A stretch of DNA of 64,000 bases from Symsagittifera roscoffensis (Eukaryota > Xenacoelomorpha > Acoela > Convolutidae), in NCBI RefSeq assembly GCF_963678635.1, contig NC_087067.1, forward strand, positions 19,847,639-19,911,638. Reading direction: 5' to 3'. This document shows positions 1 through 12,400 of this stretch, in pieces; position 1 is the first letter of the stretch, and each line of letters begins with the position of its first letter. The position numbers and the translations under genes are program-made. Below the pieces are notes generated by a model. That model was not told where the DNA came from. It made no database searches and saw only the letters and a program-made list of their open reading frames with translations.

Positions 1-749
1 TCACTAGCTTTAACTCTTTAGCAAAAATTTATGCGGTCGAATCTGATTGGCTAAAATTAGCCAATAAATTCAAGCAACACGGTCAAACATTTCAGTCAAC
101 TTTTCCAACAGAAAAAATAGCCGAAATTACCAAAAATTTGTAATTTTGTCAAATAAAAAACAGTAATTTCATGTCACATTAAGAAACTGCCCCGACGAGA
201 AAAATTTCAGTTAAATAAACGATAAACAGAAAAAAAACTTTTTTTTGGTCATTCCGGTTGTTCCAATAGTTTCGGCTAACTGTTTAAAAATTCAAATAAA
301 CTAGCAAAAAAAATACCAAGAGCAGGAAGTATGCAGACAAAACCGGGATAAATGGTCATAGAAAATCCAAACGTGGGAGTTTTTAAAAGCAGGAAATGTA
401 GAGGAACTTACGTTTTTTTAACGAAAACTCAATGTGCCAGTAATTTGAAACGATAAGCAACAAAAATTCTCAGATATGACAAGAAGTTCAGACAAAAAGT
501 TGCTAAGACGAAAAGTTCAAACAAACTAAGGCAATAACTTATCCAAAAGATAAACGCTGGCATACAACTCGTCTATTTCATTTCTGTTCCGCTATCAAAA
601 AGTTAGGTATTATTAGGTGGGTATTATTTAACGGTATTTCTTAAAAATATATATGTTATTAAAAGGAAGGCATTAAAACAAAAACACCTAATTACATTAA
701 CCTGCTTACACTTGAGTTGCAAATGCAAAAAACACTATACAGAAGGAGA
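1..749. other. AT-rich non-coding DNA at left edge
   Basis: No exon-like open stretch or RNA gene is visible. It is probably intron of the TBC1D15-like gene, whose 3' exons must lie further left, since the last exon seen (3440-3540) ends in a good splice donor in phase 0. Confidence 0.5.
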
Positions 750-955
750 GGAAAATATTAAGTGCACACAGAAGCGAAGCTGAGCTTCGCAAACACTAGT
801 AAGACCACGGTAAAAAATCAGCTCTATCAAGTTAACAAAGAAAAAGTAGAAATTAGCCTTGAATAAGTGAAAATTCGGCTACCTGTCGGATTCGATCATG
901 CGACCTAGAGATAATGAGTCTCACGCACTAACCACTCAGACACGAACGCTTAACA
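750..955 (-). repeat. tRNA-headed SINE-like repeat, copy 1
   Basis: On the minus strand, about 952 to 888 reads as a degenerate tRNA: an A-box-like stretch (TGAGTGGTTAGTGCG), an anticodon-like CAT region resembling elongator tRNA-Met, then a B-box-like ATCGAATCC. The T arm does not pair well, so it is not a working tRNA gene. It is followed by a body ending in a GAGCTTCGC / GCGAAGCT tail motif at ~755-785. The same head-body-tail order recurs at 6470-6662, which is why I call it a repeat family. It lies in probable intron sequence. Confidence 0.5.
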
Positions 956-2304
956 ATTCACAAACACTAGCTGCAAATAAAGCAGAGAACATATGCTAAG
1001 AAATTTCAAAATCTACAGATCGAAATTAAAGGAAAAGTGCCATCAAATGAGCACTTTTATTTGCGAGCTTAGTTGGAAAAAAGAATGTTCATAGTAATAC
1101 ACAACTCTCACAAGCTCGGTAGTGTAAATAGAAGCAAACAGATCTGATAGCTCTTAAGGCCTCCTAAACCCGGGTATCTGGCTAAAAGAAGTAACCGTTC
1201 TACCATAACAAATAGGCTAGAAAGCTCATTAATAAAAAAAAATCAATTGCCAAAAAACTGATTGAAAATTATACCAAGTAAATTGCGAGAAAAATCTGAG
1301 TTCAATTACCTAGGCTAAAAAGAATATGATAAGAACAGTAGGCCTCCCAAGAAGTCGCGAGAAAAACATCCAAACAAGGCTTTATTTTGAAAAGAGAAAA
1401 AAAACTCGGAAATGATACTTCACAGAGAGGCGAAGTTGAGCTTCCCACTAGCGATACAAAACAATAAGGCGGCTAAGTCGGCAAAAATCGAAGTCTAAAA
1501 AAAATCTAGATCTATCAAAATGAATGGGCCAGTATTGAAAAAAATGCCAAAACAATAGAATGAGAAATTCGCATCGGAAAAAAATTTAGCGAGCGGTAAC
1601 AAAGCCGAAAACGCCTTACCACAAGACCTTTATGACAAAAAAAAATCAACAAGATTTAAAACTTATTAAAAGTGAATAATTCCCCCTCGCCCTCATAACA
1701 CACAAACATATTAAAGTATATTTACTCCTCATACGGAAAATTATTAGGCCACTATGGCGATATAATATAGGCCGAAACCTAGTAAGCCGAAAAAGGAAAC
1801 TAAAAAAAACCAAAGCCGAAAAAAAAATATTAAATCCCCATCATCCACAAAACACACACACACAACCAAACTTTTTTCGCTCGTCGATAGACGCAAAATG
1901 AGGCCATTAAGCCGATTCAATAAAGCCAAAAACCTATCAAGCGGAAAAAAAACGAAAAAAATTGGTTGTCATGAAATTCTATTATGAATTTTTTTTTAGC
2001 ATTTTGTGCAATCTAGAGGGGTTCATAGAAATTACGTTTCCACTAAAATAACAAAGTAACTCAAAAATAAGCCAATAAAAAATAAGACGAAATCATTTGG
2101 ACCGAAGAAACTTTTTCAGCGAAAAAAAAATATACGAGGTCAAAGCTAGTGAAATAACAAACAGCAGAAAAAAATTAAAACACTTAGAACAATAATAATG
2201 CAACTTCGGTACAACAAAAAAATCTACGATGTTAGAACTACGACGAAAAAACATAAGTTCAAAATTTTTTTGAAACGGAATATTAACCATTTAAAAAAAA
2301 ACAG
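956..2304. other. AT-rich intronic or intergenic DNA
   Basis: No gene is seen. A further copy of the GCGAAGTTGAGCTTC tail motif is at ~1427-1445, and an AAGCCGAAAA-type word, also common in the 14-kb tandem repeat, is at ~1600-1625. Confidence 0.4.
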
Positions 2305-2384
2305 GCCCTGTCAGATTCGAACCCAGGAACTTTACCGTCCCAGGCGTATTCGTTATCTCCAGACCAAGTGCGCCAGAGACACAA
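2305..2384 (-). repeat. tRNA-like relic
   Basis: On the minus strand the stretch ends in GGTTCGAATCTGACAGG, a B-box and T-arm-like sequence, preceded by a TGGCGCACTTGGT A-box-like word. The T stem does not pair, so I read it as a SINE head or tRNA pseudogene. A run of T follows on the minus strand. Confidence 0.35.
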
Positions 2385-2436
2385 AAAATTGAATCTATTA
2401 TGACCTGGACCTAAACTTACCATTTCTTATTTTGAC

Positions 2437-3252
2437 CATTCTATGAACAAAGTTATTTACGGGAAAAAAGTCTAGTATCCGATTGCAATACACTTGTTTA
2501 TCGCAAGAGTAAAAAACTTGAAAATTTCGAAAAAAAAATCCTTTTTTTTCTAGTCTTTTTCAAAAAAAAAGGTCGGAGAAGTTTCAAATATACCTTGTTA
2601 AAGTTGAATGAATATCAAAAAAAGTCGAACGCAAACATAGACAAGGGTACAAAAACCATCGATAAATAAACCGGCTGAATTAAAGCCGACACTTAATAGG
2701 CCACAATATTCTCAAAAATTATACAAAATTATTTGCATCTACCGGCTACAATACAAGCCCTATACAAGTAAAAAAAAGTACGCATATTTAATCTGCATAT
2801 TTGTACATTTACCATTTCAAACTTCTTTCTAAAAATTTATCTTTCTGTGAAAAATTTATTTACGAGAAAAAAGCCTAGTACCGGGAGGCAATACCCTTGT
2901 TTACTATTGCAAGAGAAAAAAGCTAGAAAACAAAAAATTTAAAATTTTCGTTCGTTTCGATAAAGACAATTCTAGGCAAACAGGCAAAGCAAGACCTTTC
3001 AATTTTAATTTAGAAACGGAACAAAGCAACAAACTTTTAGCAAGGCACAGATAAAAAAAAATACTTTGCACATATTAACGTTCACCTGCAACTCTTTACG
3101 TAAAACGGTACGTACGCATTTAATACACTCCAACCATTCTATTGATCCAGCTGTTATAAAACTGACCATTTGACTATTCTGTGAACAAAGTTATTTACGG
3201 GAAAAAGTCTAGTACCAGTTGAAAATCCCTTGCTTATCGCAACGGTAAAGAT
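2437..3252 (+). repeat. three copies of an ~85-bp dispersed repeat
   Basis: Near-identical blocks occur at about 2437-2520, 2845-2925 and 3167-3252. Each has the order TCTGTGAACAAAGTTATTT, ACGGGAAAAAAGTCTAGTA, CTTGTTTATCGCAAGAGTAA. A fourth copy is at 5270-5352. They are all in the same orientation and separated by AT-rich filler. No terminal inverted repeats or coding potential are seen. Confidence 0.6.
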
Positions 3253-3439
3253 CAACTATGGATTCCGAATCTAAACGCTGTTTTTGACTTCCGCTCACTC
3301 ATAACAGCAACTTGGAGTAAACTCAAGAACGATATTATTTTCCATATAGAATAACATTCCTCTTGTGTTCTGTAGCTAACATATGATTTTAAATTGTGTT
3401 CATGGTAAATGGTTCAATTGGGAAAAAGTAACTACTAAC

Positions 3440-6400
3440 CGTGAGTTTCATGAGTCCAGTGAAGCACCAAAAAGTGTCCACTTCATCCTCGAGGATCATC
3501 AGCAGAGGTGCCAGCAGGTCAGACATACCCTGAAGATACCCTAAAACAATCAACATGATTTATGGAATTATTAAGCAAAGCGGTGGTAAAGTGAATAAGT
3601 CTCCGCCTCTCAATCCAAAGGTCGATACTTTGAAGCCAACCATGGACCGTGCTCGTTGCTTGCGGGTGAACGCAACATTACCCAGCTCGTAAAATAACCA
3701 AAACAATAGCATGTAGATCTTAATCAGGGGCACAATAACAGTTGTAAACAGCTTGTATGTTGGTCCTTTATATTGTGGATAAACCTTCTTAAATTAAAAC
3801 TGGAACTTAGCAAACTTATTCATATATTATTAGCTACAAGTTGAAACAGATTCTTCATTTAAACTTCGTCAGGGTAAGATTCGACGAAAAAAGATACGAA
3901 ACCAGCACCGACTTAACGAGGCAATCCTTCATTTGATCAATTTGGGGCGAAAATTGTTTCTCTTATCTAGTTGACCTTCCTTTGAACTGCTCGATTGTCA
4001 TTTGTTGATTAGTTTCAAGAGTAAACTCTGACCTAGATCGAAATTGTACATGCAGTAGGTCATCAGGATGTCGTAGAGTTTGCACAGATTCAGGTTGTTT
4101 TCCAGAGTGCCCTTGAAGAACGAATCACACCTGTCTGTTCGAATTACGTCCTTCTCTGAAAATAAAATGTAATTTTTTAAGCCTTTCTATAAGTGCTCAA
4201 AAACGTTACTTTCATCCCGCTCCCACTAAGTGCCCTCTTAGCAGAAAACTTAGCTAAAATGGTCATTTAAGTTTTTCAGTCGAGTCACCGACAAAAATTT
4301 CTGCGCGGGCCACTGGCTTTTATGTGATTTTCATACCGAATTATGCAATTTCACATACCCGAATTGAAAATCATTTTGAGCGCCGTCAGTTGTTGACAGT
4401 TAATAGAAATTGAATAATACTCAAAAACTTGACTTTCCGAAATCCGTAACGTTTTTCTGCAAAACGAAGGTCGTTGCCGCTTAAGCAGAGAACACTCTCA
4501 AAACCAGCTTTCTCGATTGATTGAACACTTAATTTAAAAAAGGGCAGGGTAGTAATTTGACTTTTTCACTTTTTCGAGAATCATACCTTTGTGTAACAAT
4601 TTTCGGGTGCAGCCGCTTCTACAGATTCACACAACCTGTTGTTTTGAGTAGTTTTTTAGATTTGGGAGAGTAGTTTTTTACAAAACGAAAAAGAATAAAA
4701 ATTATGGGTATTTCCCCAATAGACGTTTTCGATACATTACGGTAAAAAAAAATACTAGGGGATTATCCAGAGACACAAACGGGCCGTTTTTCCATTGATT
4801 TCTTTTATAGAAAGAGTAGTTTTCTACTAAAATAAAAATTTTGCGGAACAAAAAAAAATTGAAAGCGTCTCAAAAAAAGTAAAAATAATAAACCCAATCC
4901 CACAAATTTTCATAATAACTGATTTTATCGAACAGGAAACCGTTTAATAAAAAAAAACAAAATTAAACAAAATCAAACATGAGAAATTACAGAACTTTCA
5001 ATTATAGTAAAATCATAATTGAAACCACAATAAAACTCATACTTTACAAATCAGGAGGATAATAATTAGAAGCAGATATATGTAAATGAAAAAGAAAATG
5101 AACCGACGGAAACTGGACCGAAGTTCAGGAATCCAAAAATAAATTCCACATTTTTCAACATATTAATTCGAAAAAAAAACAATTAAGCCCCAAAACTTAC
5201 CTAGATGAGGTATTTTTATTAGAGTTTTCAGAAATTAAGCTTATTGAAATTTACCATTCCTGTAAAACTGACCATTCTGTGAACAAACTTATTTACGAGA
5301 AAAAAGTCTTGTATCCAATCGCAAAAACCTTGCTTATCGCGAGGGTAATAAAAAAATGTTTTAAGATTGTTTGCCTAGTTCTTTTTAAAAAGGTTACTAG
5401 TGCATCCAATTCTGAAATCTAGCTAAAAACACATCGCAAAGTTTTATACAAAGGCGAAGCTGAGTTTTGAACAGAAGCAAAAAACGGCGAGTTGGAGTAT
5501 TAGGAAAAACATGGCCAACAGAAAGTAGGAAAAGAGTCACTTTATCGAATAGGAAACCGTTTAATTGGGAAAAAAAATTAAACAAAATCAAATAAAATGA
5601 CAAATTACAGAACTTTCAATTATAGTAAAAACATAATTGAAACCTAAATTAAACCCATGCTTTACAAAGCAGGACGATAAAAACTTTCGTTGGTTGTTTG
5701 CCTTCCTTGAAAAGGAATCATAAGTCAAACCGCTCAAAATCAAATTTTAGCGCAAACAATTTTCAAAACTTTTCTTGAAAAAACAAAAAATCGCCAAGAC
5801 CTATATGAGAGTATTCACTAAGTTCATGACTCTTAAACAAAAACGAAAAAAAAGCATCAGCAGAAAACACAGCTTGAAAAAATAGCTTCGCACACCGAGG
5901 AGAATCTGCAACTACGTAAAAAAGCACATTACAACTAGACCACTGAGTCTTACAACTCTCGTACTTTCACTTAAGCTATACTAATAAACACAACGCAGTG
6001 ATTGCGCCAGAGTTAAACGAATATTACTCCGCTGATGAAGTGAAAAAAAATGACAAGATGTAACGACGAATTTCAAAAAATAACGTCCGCAGATACCTTA
6101 AAGGATACGAACAGTCTTTTTTCTATTATTAACGAATTTATTTTTTGAAATACAAATTTTTTTTAATTAAAATTTTGAAATGTCAATTGATATATTATTT
6201 CTCATCTAGTAACAATTTATTTGGAACAAATAAGCTGCCACAGTTCTATTAGAGAATGTTTAATTCGCCGTACACACTACGCGATGACAAAACAATGGTA
6301 TAAGCAGCACATTCATTATCCCAAATTGGCAATTTTCAAACTCCATATATTTAGGAAAAATATTCTTTTGAATTTCAGCTCAGCACGTCAATACCTTGAT

Positions 6401-9400
6401 GACAAAAAAATTAAAACTCGTCTAAGAATTGTTAAGTCAAAACTTCCGGATACAAAAAAAACAATCATTACAGAGGCGAAGCTGCTCGTCGCAGACACTA
6501 GCGAGGAAATGAAGAAAAGAGCAGCTCTATAAAAAGAAATAAAGAAAAGGTAAGAAAAAGCCTTTAGAATTAAATATTCTGCTTTGACGGATTCGATCCT
6601 ACGACCAGGCGATTTAGAGTCCCCTGTCCTCGCATCTGGGCCACGGGCCCTTGACATTTCATTAACACTAGCCTCAAACAAACCAGCTACATATGCTAAG
6701 AAACTGCCAATTCTATACAGCAAAAGCGGCACTAAATATAAATATTACCAAATTTTGCATATACTAATTTGGAGTATACTAACTAAAGGCGCCCAAACTA
6801 ACTTTGCATGTAAAAAATGCAAAACAGTAAGCGAAACTATTAAAAACTATGCATTTTTTTAAAATGCCCGATATCTTGATTAGAAAACTTTCTGAAAGTG
6901 AGTTTTTCTTTTTGCAATGTTGTTTAAAACAAATAGCTTTTATCGGTTCATTTGATGAATCAAAAATGCATCAACTGTTAACTTATTACTCGTCGAATGT
7001 CAAAGCACACGCTACCAAATACCGCAGACCTAAAACTGGCACCAATATTTGTGACTTCGGTTGAAAAAAAAAACATAGCCAACAGAGAGTTAGCAATGAG
7101 CCAACGAACGCAAATAAACAGAAAAAAAAACTGGTTTGTTTTATGAAAAAACCTTTCAGAAACTTTCGAATTGAAAAAAAAATAGATGCGTTTAAAGCTC
7201 TTAAAATCTCTGCAACAATTTATGATTGGCACTTTTTTTGATAAAATCAACCCAATTTGAGAAAATAGGATCATAAGGTAAAATTTTTATTTTGCTGGGA
7301 AATCTGAAAAATAAATTCCACTTTCGAAACTAGAAGTCGATAACGTTTTTCGTGACCTTTACACTTTTACTGTTCGATAGTGGAGTTCGCTTTCATTTTA
7401 ACAAAGGAAATGAAATGAAACTTGAAACGAAATAAAAAATCAAATGTCGAAAAGTAAATTTGAGCCTGAACAAATTTTAAGATTTTTGCTGAAAAAACCG
7501 CAAAAAACATCGCAACCTACATAAGAGTATGAACTACGTTCCTACATTCATCCACTCCCAAAAAGTCGTACTATTGCACTAAGCTCGCTAGTCAAAATAT
7601 TCACGTCATTTCGCGAAATTCGGAATGATTCGCAGAAACAAAATTCAATAAACATTACGCAATGAAGTGCGCCATATATATTGGAACAAAAAGACTCGTA
7701 CTTTAACACAAGCTGCACTTTTCGCAATGAAAGGAGTTAACAACTACTTACTGCATTAAACACGTAAAAATCTACAGATTATATATCAATTAAACGGGGA
7801 ACCGCCTACTTGCATGCGTACCGCTTAGTATGCGCGGCTATTAGCCCAATTAGAATTAAGCTTGATTTCTCACATTTGCATTTAAAAATCAAACTGATGC
7901 ATGCCGAATCAAACCAAGTAATTATTTTGAGCAGAAAATGCGCAGAGCATATTAACCAGACAGAAGTGATGTCATTTGGATGGATTTAGCACGACTTTCG
8001 TAATCGTTACATTACTGTTACTAAAAAGTTGCGGTTCATACTGCGACTGGTTTATATACCACCTTAACTACTAAAAAAAACACCCCTCTCAATCAGAACT
8101 GTTTGTATAATCATTGCAACAACTGTTGCTAATTAGAGCATTATAATTTCTGATTGGTCGAAAATTTAGCAAAGTTAGTTGCTTGAAAGGGGAGGGGCGG
8201 TATTATTAAGTGGATCCGGATACAATCCCCCAAAAAAATAGATCCGGATAATAATCCCCCTTTGGAATTTTCCAAAAATGAACTTTTGACTACCATTTTG
8301 AAATAAAATGAAAATTACTTCGACGGAGTCCAAAGACATTATAAACCAAAACACAGAAAATTAAGGGTAAAGCAAAGACCTTTACAATAATAAACCATTA
8401 AATACCATTAATTCATTCACAAAATTTAGCAAAAATTTCCAATTCTTCAGCCCCCCAAATTCTCAATTTGAGCACATGATGTTTGCAAGAGCCTGATCGT
8501 CACCGCACAATCGTTACCAAACAAATCAAATAGCAGCCAAGGAAAGTCTTTTTGAAATGCAAAGCATGATTATTGAGAAACAATTTAAACCCATTCAAGC
8601 CAATTAGAATTCAAGTCAAAAATCATAAAAATGGCTGTTAAACATTAGAAATTCGGCTCGGCTGTGCCAAATCAGTTGGACCTGTAAACAGGCAATTATA
8701 GAGCATGTTTGAGCTACAATTACAGTCGTATTTGTCATTACACCACTATTCTCAGTAACGTCACATGCTATAAATACAAAAGGAGAGCCAAATTGTTAAC
8801 AGTTTCGAACGCGAAGAGTCTAGAACCCGGTTGCAACATCATTTATGATTTCAAGTTCCAATTTTTGCATGACCTGTTCTTACCGATGAGTGCTCGTTTT
8901 TCGCGAAGATTGGAGAAATTTTTAAGCTGTTCTTGAGAGAGCGTTTTCCATTGCAGCTTCATCCGGAAATACTCATCTCTGAAAAACAACAATTTTATCT
9001 TAGAAACTTGTGTTCAAATTTATAAAAACAAGCCGTTCAATACGAGATCATTAGGTAAAGGAACAGATTTTTTTGGCGAATGGGAGGAAGTGGGCGGACT
9101 TTGAAAAAATCGATCTACTTTTTTGAGCACTTCGTTGAAGTAAAAAATTTGGCCTAAACTGACTGTTGAAAGAAAACAATAACGAACAGGTGAAGAGTAA
9201 GGCCTAAGTTTCTTCATCACAATTCAACATTAGTTTCGTTTCGGCTATTATTTAATGGACATTTTGTTTTGTTTCTTTTAAAAGAACCACAGTATGGGTA
9301 TCTCCATTTCAGCCCCCCCCCCCCTACTTTATCAGAGTGGTGGGCTACGCTTTCTATAAACTAGCTTGGATGAATTTGATAGGAACGAGCCCCAAATTGT

Positions 9401-12400
9401 CAGATTTGCATTTTTTGATAGCTCACTTACTCCTTTTGCTTGTGATGTTGGAAATTCTGCTCCAGAGTATTCTTGTACGAGTAGTAACCCAACAAGTATT
9501 TCCATAGCGTAGGTCTCAAAGCTGGAATGATTCCCTGAAACCAAGCTACTTAGATGAACGCTTGATCAAAACAATGACAGTCAGTTGCTGGTCAACTAAC
9601 ACAGAAAGTTCCGACCACATTAGTATCTTTTTTTTCAAATTGTGTCGTTTATTGTTCGGGGTGTGATAAGAGGATCTGACCCAAAGCCTAAAATTCAGGC
9701 ATATTTGATACTTAAATATAAATTCGGCATATCCGACAACAGCTTTCTTCAAAAAGTGATAAGAAGACAAAAAAAACAAGAATGCGCTTAAACTTCAAAA
9801 ACTAATTTTGCTGTAGTAAAACCACGGTTTTACAGCTTAACTTGTAACCCTATTATAGACCTTCTCGATTGCTTTATTCGCTCGAAATTAGATAAAAACC
9901 CAAAATTTCAAACCAGTTTTATTCTCGACACCGGTTTTTTTTCAAATGTCATCCGAATCACGCGTGAAAATGTTTTAATATGACAATCATTGTTTGTAAA
10001 TGACATTCCGATGATTGTTTGTAGTGCCGATTATGCGCGGATAACAAAAAAAAATAAAAAGAAAAGAAACACCCGAAGACAGTGCTCTTCTTCACTTTCA
10101 TTTCTGTTCCTCTTTTTTTTTCTTAATCATTTGTATAAAAATTTTTTGAACCTCCTATGACAAGCGGCTTCGCATTCACCAGCAAAAAAAAAACGTTTGA
10201 AAAAAAACACTTTTTAAAATTACTTGTCTTTATCGGAACATAAAGCATTTTCTCAATTCCAACTATTGACTTTTTTCATTGACTTACTCTTAAAGCGAAG
10301 TTTAACTAACCAAGTTAAGCATCAATAAGAACTCACCCCCTGAAACACTCGGTTTAGAAATGCATCCGGGTCTGTGATTCGTCCGTGAACATCTATCATG
10401 TGAGAGTACTCTAGCTCGTCAATAGGGTGGGCACGTTCCTGTTTCATCTGAGGACGATCCCCAACTGAGACCTGAAAAAAGCCAGTTCCAGTGATCAATT
10501 CGTCACATGGTGCCTCAGTTTTGAGTTGAGAATTCGTAAAATTATTGTGTACTTACACATGTGATCATGTCGTATCCTGGCTCCAGTCTGTTGTTGATTC
10601 CGAATCTCTCGGCCGCTAGAGCAGCTGTACCCTCCTCGCTTATATCCTCTTCCTCTCCCACACACTCCTGATTAACACAAGGTACATTAATTATGATATA
10701 TTTCGAGCCATCAACAGGGTGCTCAATATTTCAAGTTTTAACAAAAATAGACCAAAAAAGAGGTTTCACCGAACAAAAACATAGACTCGTTCACGCTCCA
10801 CTTGTTAAATAGACTGATTCTACTAAAACTAAAATTCCCAGCTAGTATAACTAGTGTTGAAATGGATTGGTTTGAAGATTGTGCCATCTATTGTATTATG
10901 ACAGCACTACTACTTACCTCTTTCGGTCTGGTCTTCTTCAGTTTCTTCTGGTGAAGGAGGTTGTCGAACACGTAGTTCTTCACTCGACTCAGTCCATCCA
11001 CAGTCATGTCATACGCACCTCCCGAGTGCACGCCCTGAGAACAGAAACACTGTTGTTCAATCGGTATTTAAGGATTGCGAATCTTGATTTTTCTTTCCTA
11101 TTTTAGCCACTCATAATTAAAACGAAAATAGTGAAGGAAACAACCTCTTGACCAATTTCCAGTGTTTTGCACACATGCCACATAAGATATACGACAAATT
11201 ATACGAAAAAAACCCCTTATACGATATAAGATTATACGAGGAATAAGATTTATACGATAAATTATACGATTACACGAAACCGATAACTGGCAACCCTTTT
11301 TTTGAAACAATGGTTTTTTCATTGAATACTGCAGGATTGATTGATATTAGGGCCGACACAAGCCCAACATAAAAAATTTCTTGATAGCAATCAGAGATTT
11401 TTTTGGCAAAAAAAAGCTATCGAGCAAAAACAATCTAAAAACATTGATCGATATCTGTAATTGAGGTAGGATTTTGGTCTCAAGTAATACGATTATACGT
11501 TTTTTATACGGAACCCAAAATATACGATTATACGTTATACGATAGTCGCTTTATACTATTATAAGTTATATTCAAACTACATTTTTTTTCACAGCAATAC
11601 GGAAAAGCCTACTTTTAAATTTTTTAGATTTGTCAAATTTTATAGAAAACCCGCAAAAGTATTACAGACAGACAGTACAGAAAGTTGATAGCTGAGAAGA
11701 CGTTCGCCAACAAAACATATAACAAAGCTGAAGAATCTGAGAATTAAAATTCTTAATTGAATTTAAAAAGTGCATATATAACTAAATTCATTCATAAGTG
11801 CATTTAGGAGCGGGTTTAGTGGGGGGGGGGGGGATTCGACCACCACTTTTCTTCAGGGATTCGACCACCTCGCCACGCCAACTAAAGGTTCCCCTTTGTT
11901 ATTAATTTTTGACATCCACTTTTCTTCAGGGATTCGACCACCTCGCCACGCCAACTAAAGGTTCCCCTTTGTTATTAATTTTTGACATCCATTTTAGGCC
12001 GACCAACGAAAATTAATTTGAAGGAGCGCGCGCCAAAAATCGCATTTTTCCCCAAAAATTTGCCTGCGCACAAAATTTTGGTTAAAATAGGGTTTTTAAA
12101 TTGCTTCGGGAGCGCTTGAAAAATCAATTTGATCGAGCTAAAAAAAAAGGGCGACAAAATTTTAAAAATCCCCCCTTAAGAAATCCTAAATCCGCCACTG
12201 TGTGCATTAATAAGGATGAAAGCTCTTCTTTCGTTTCTTGAAAAAAAAAAACGGAAAAAAATCATTACTTCCTACATAAGAGTCTGAACTACTTTCGCAA
12301 TGCTTAGAAGCTTATCTACGAGTTTCATGACGAGATCTGAATGTACAAAATTAAAAACTCTGTCAATTTGGTAGCGCCAAAGTGCCTAATTTATCAGATA

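Noticed and set aside
888-952. Functional tRNA-Met gene (minus strand)
   Set aside because: A and B boxes are recognisable but the T arm does not pair, and a second copy with the same tail exists at 6470-6662.
3240-3350. Possible next TBC1D15 exon
   Set aside because: The minus-strand stretch is open for only ~24 codons and matches nothing of the TBC domain.
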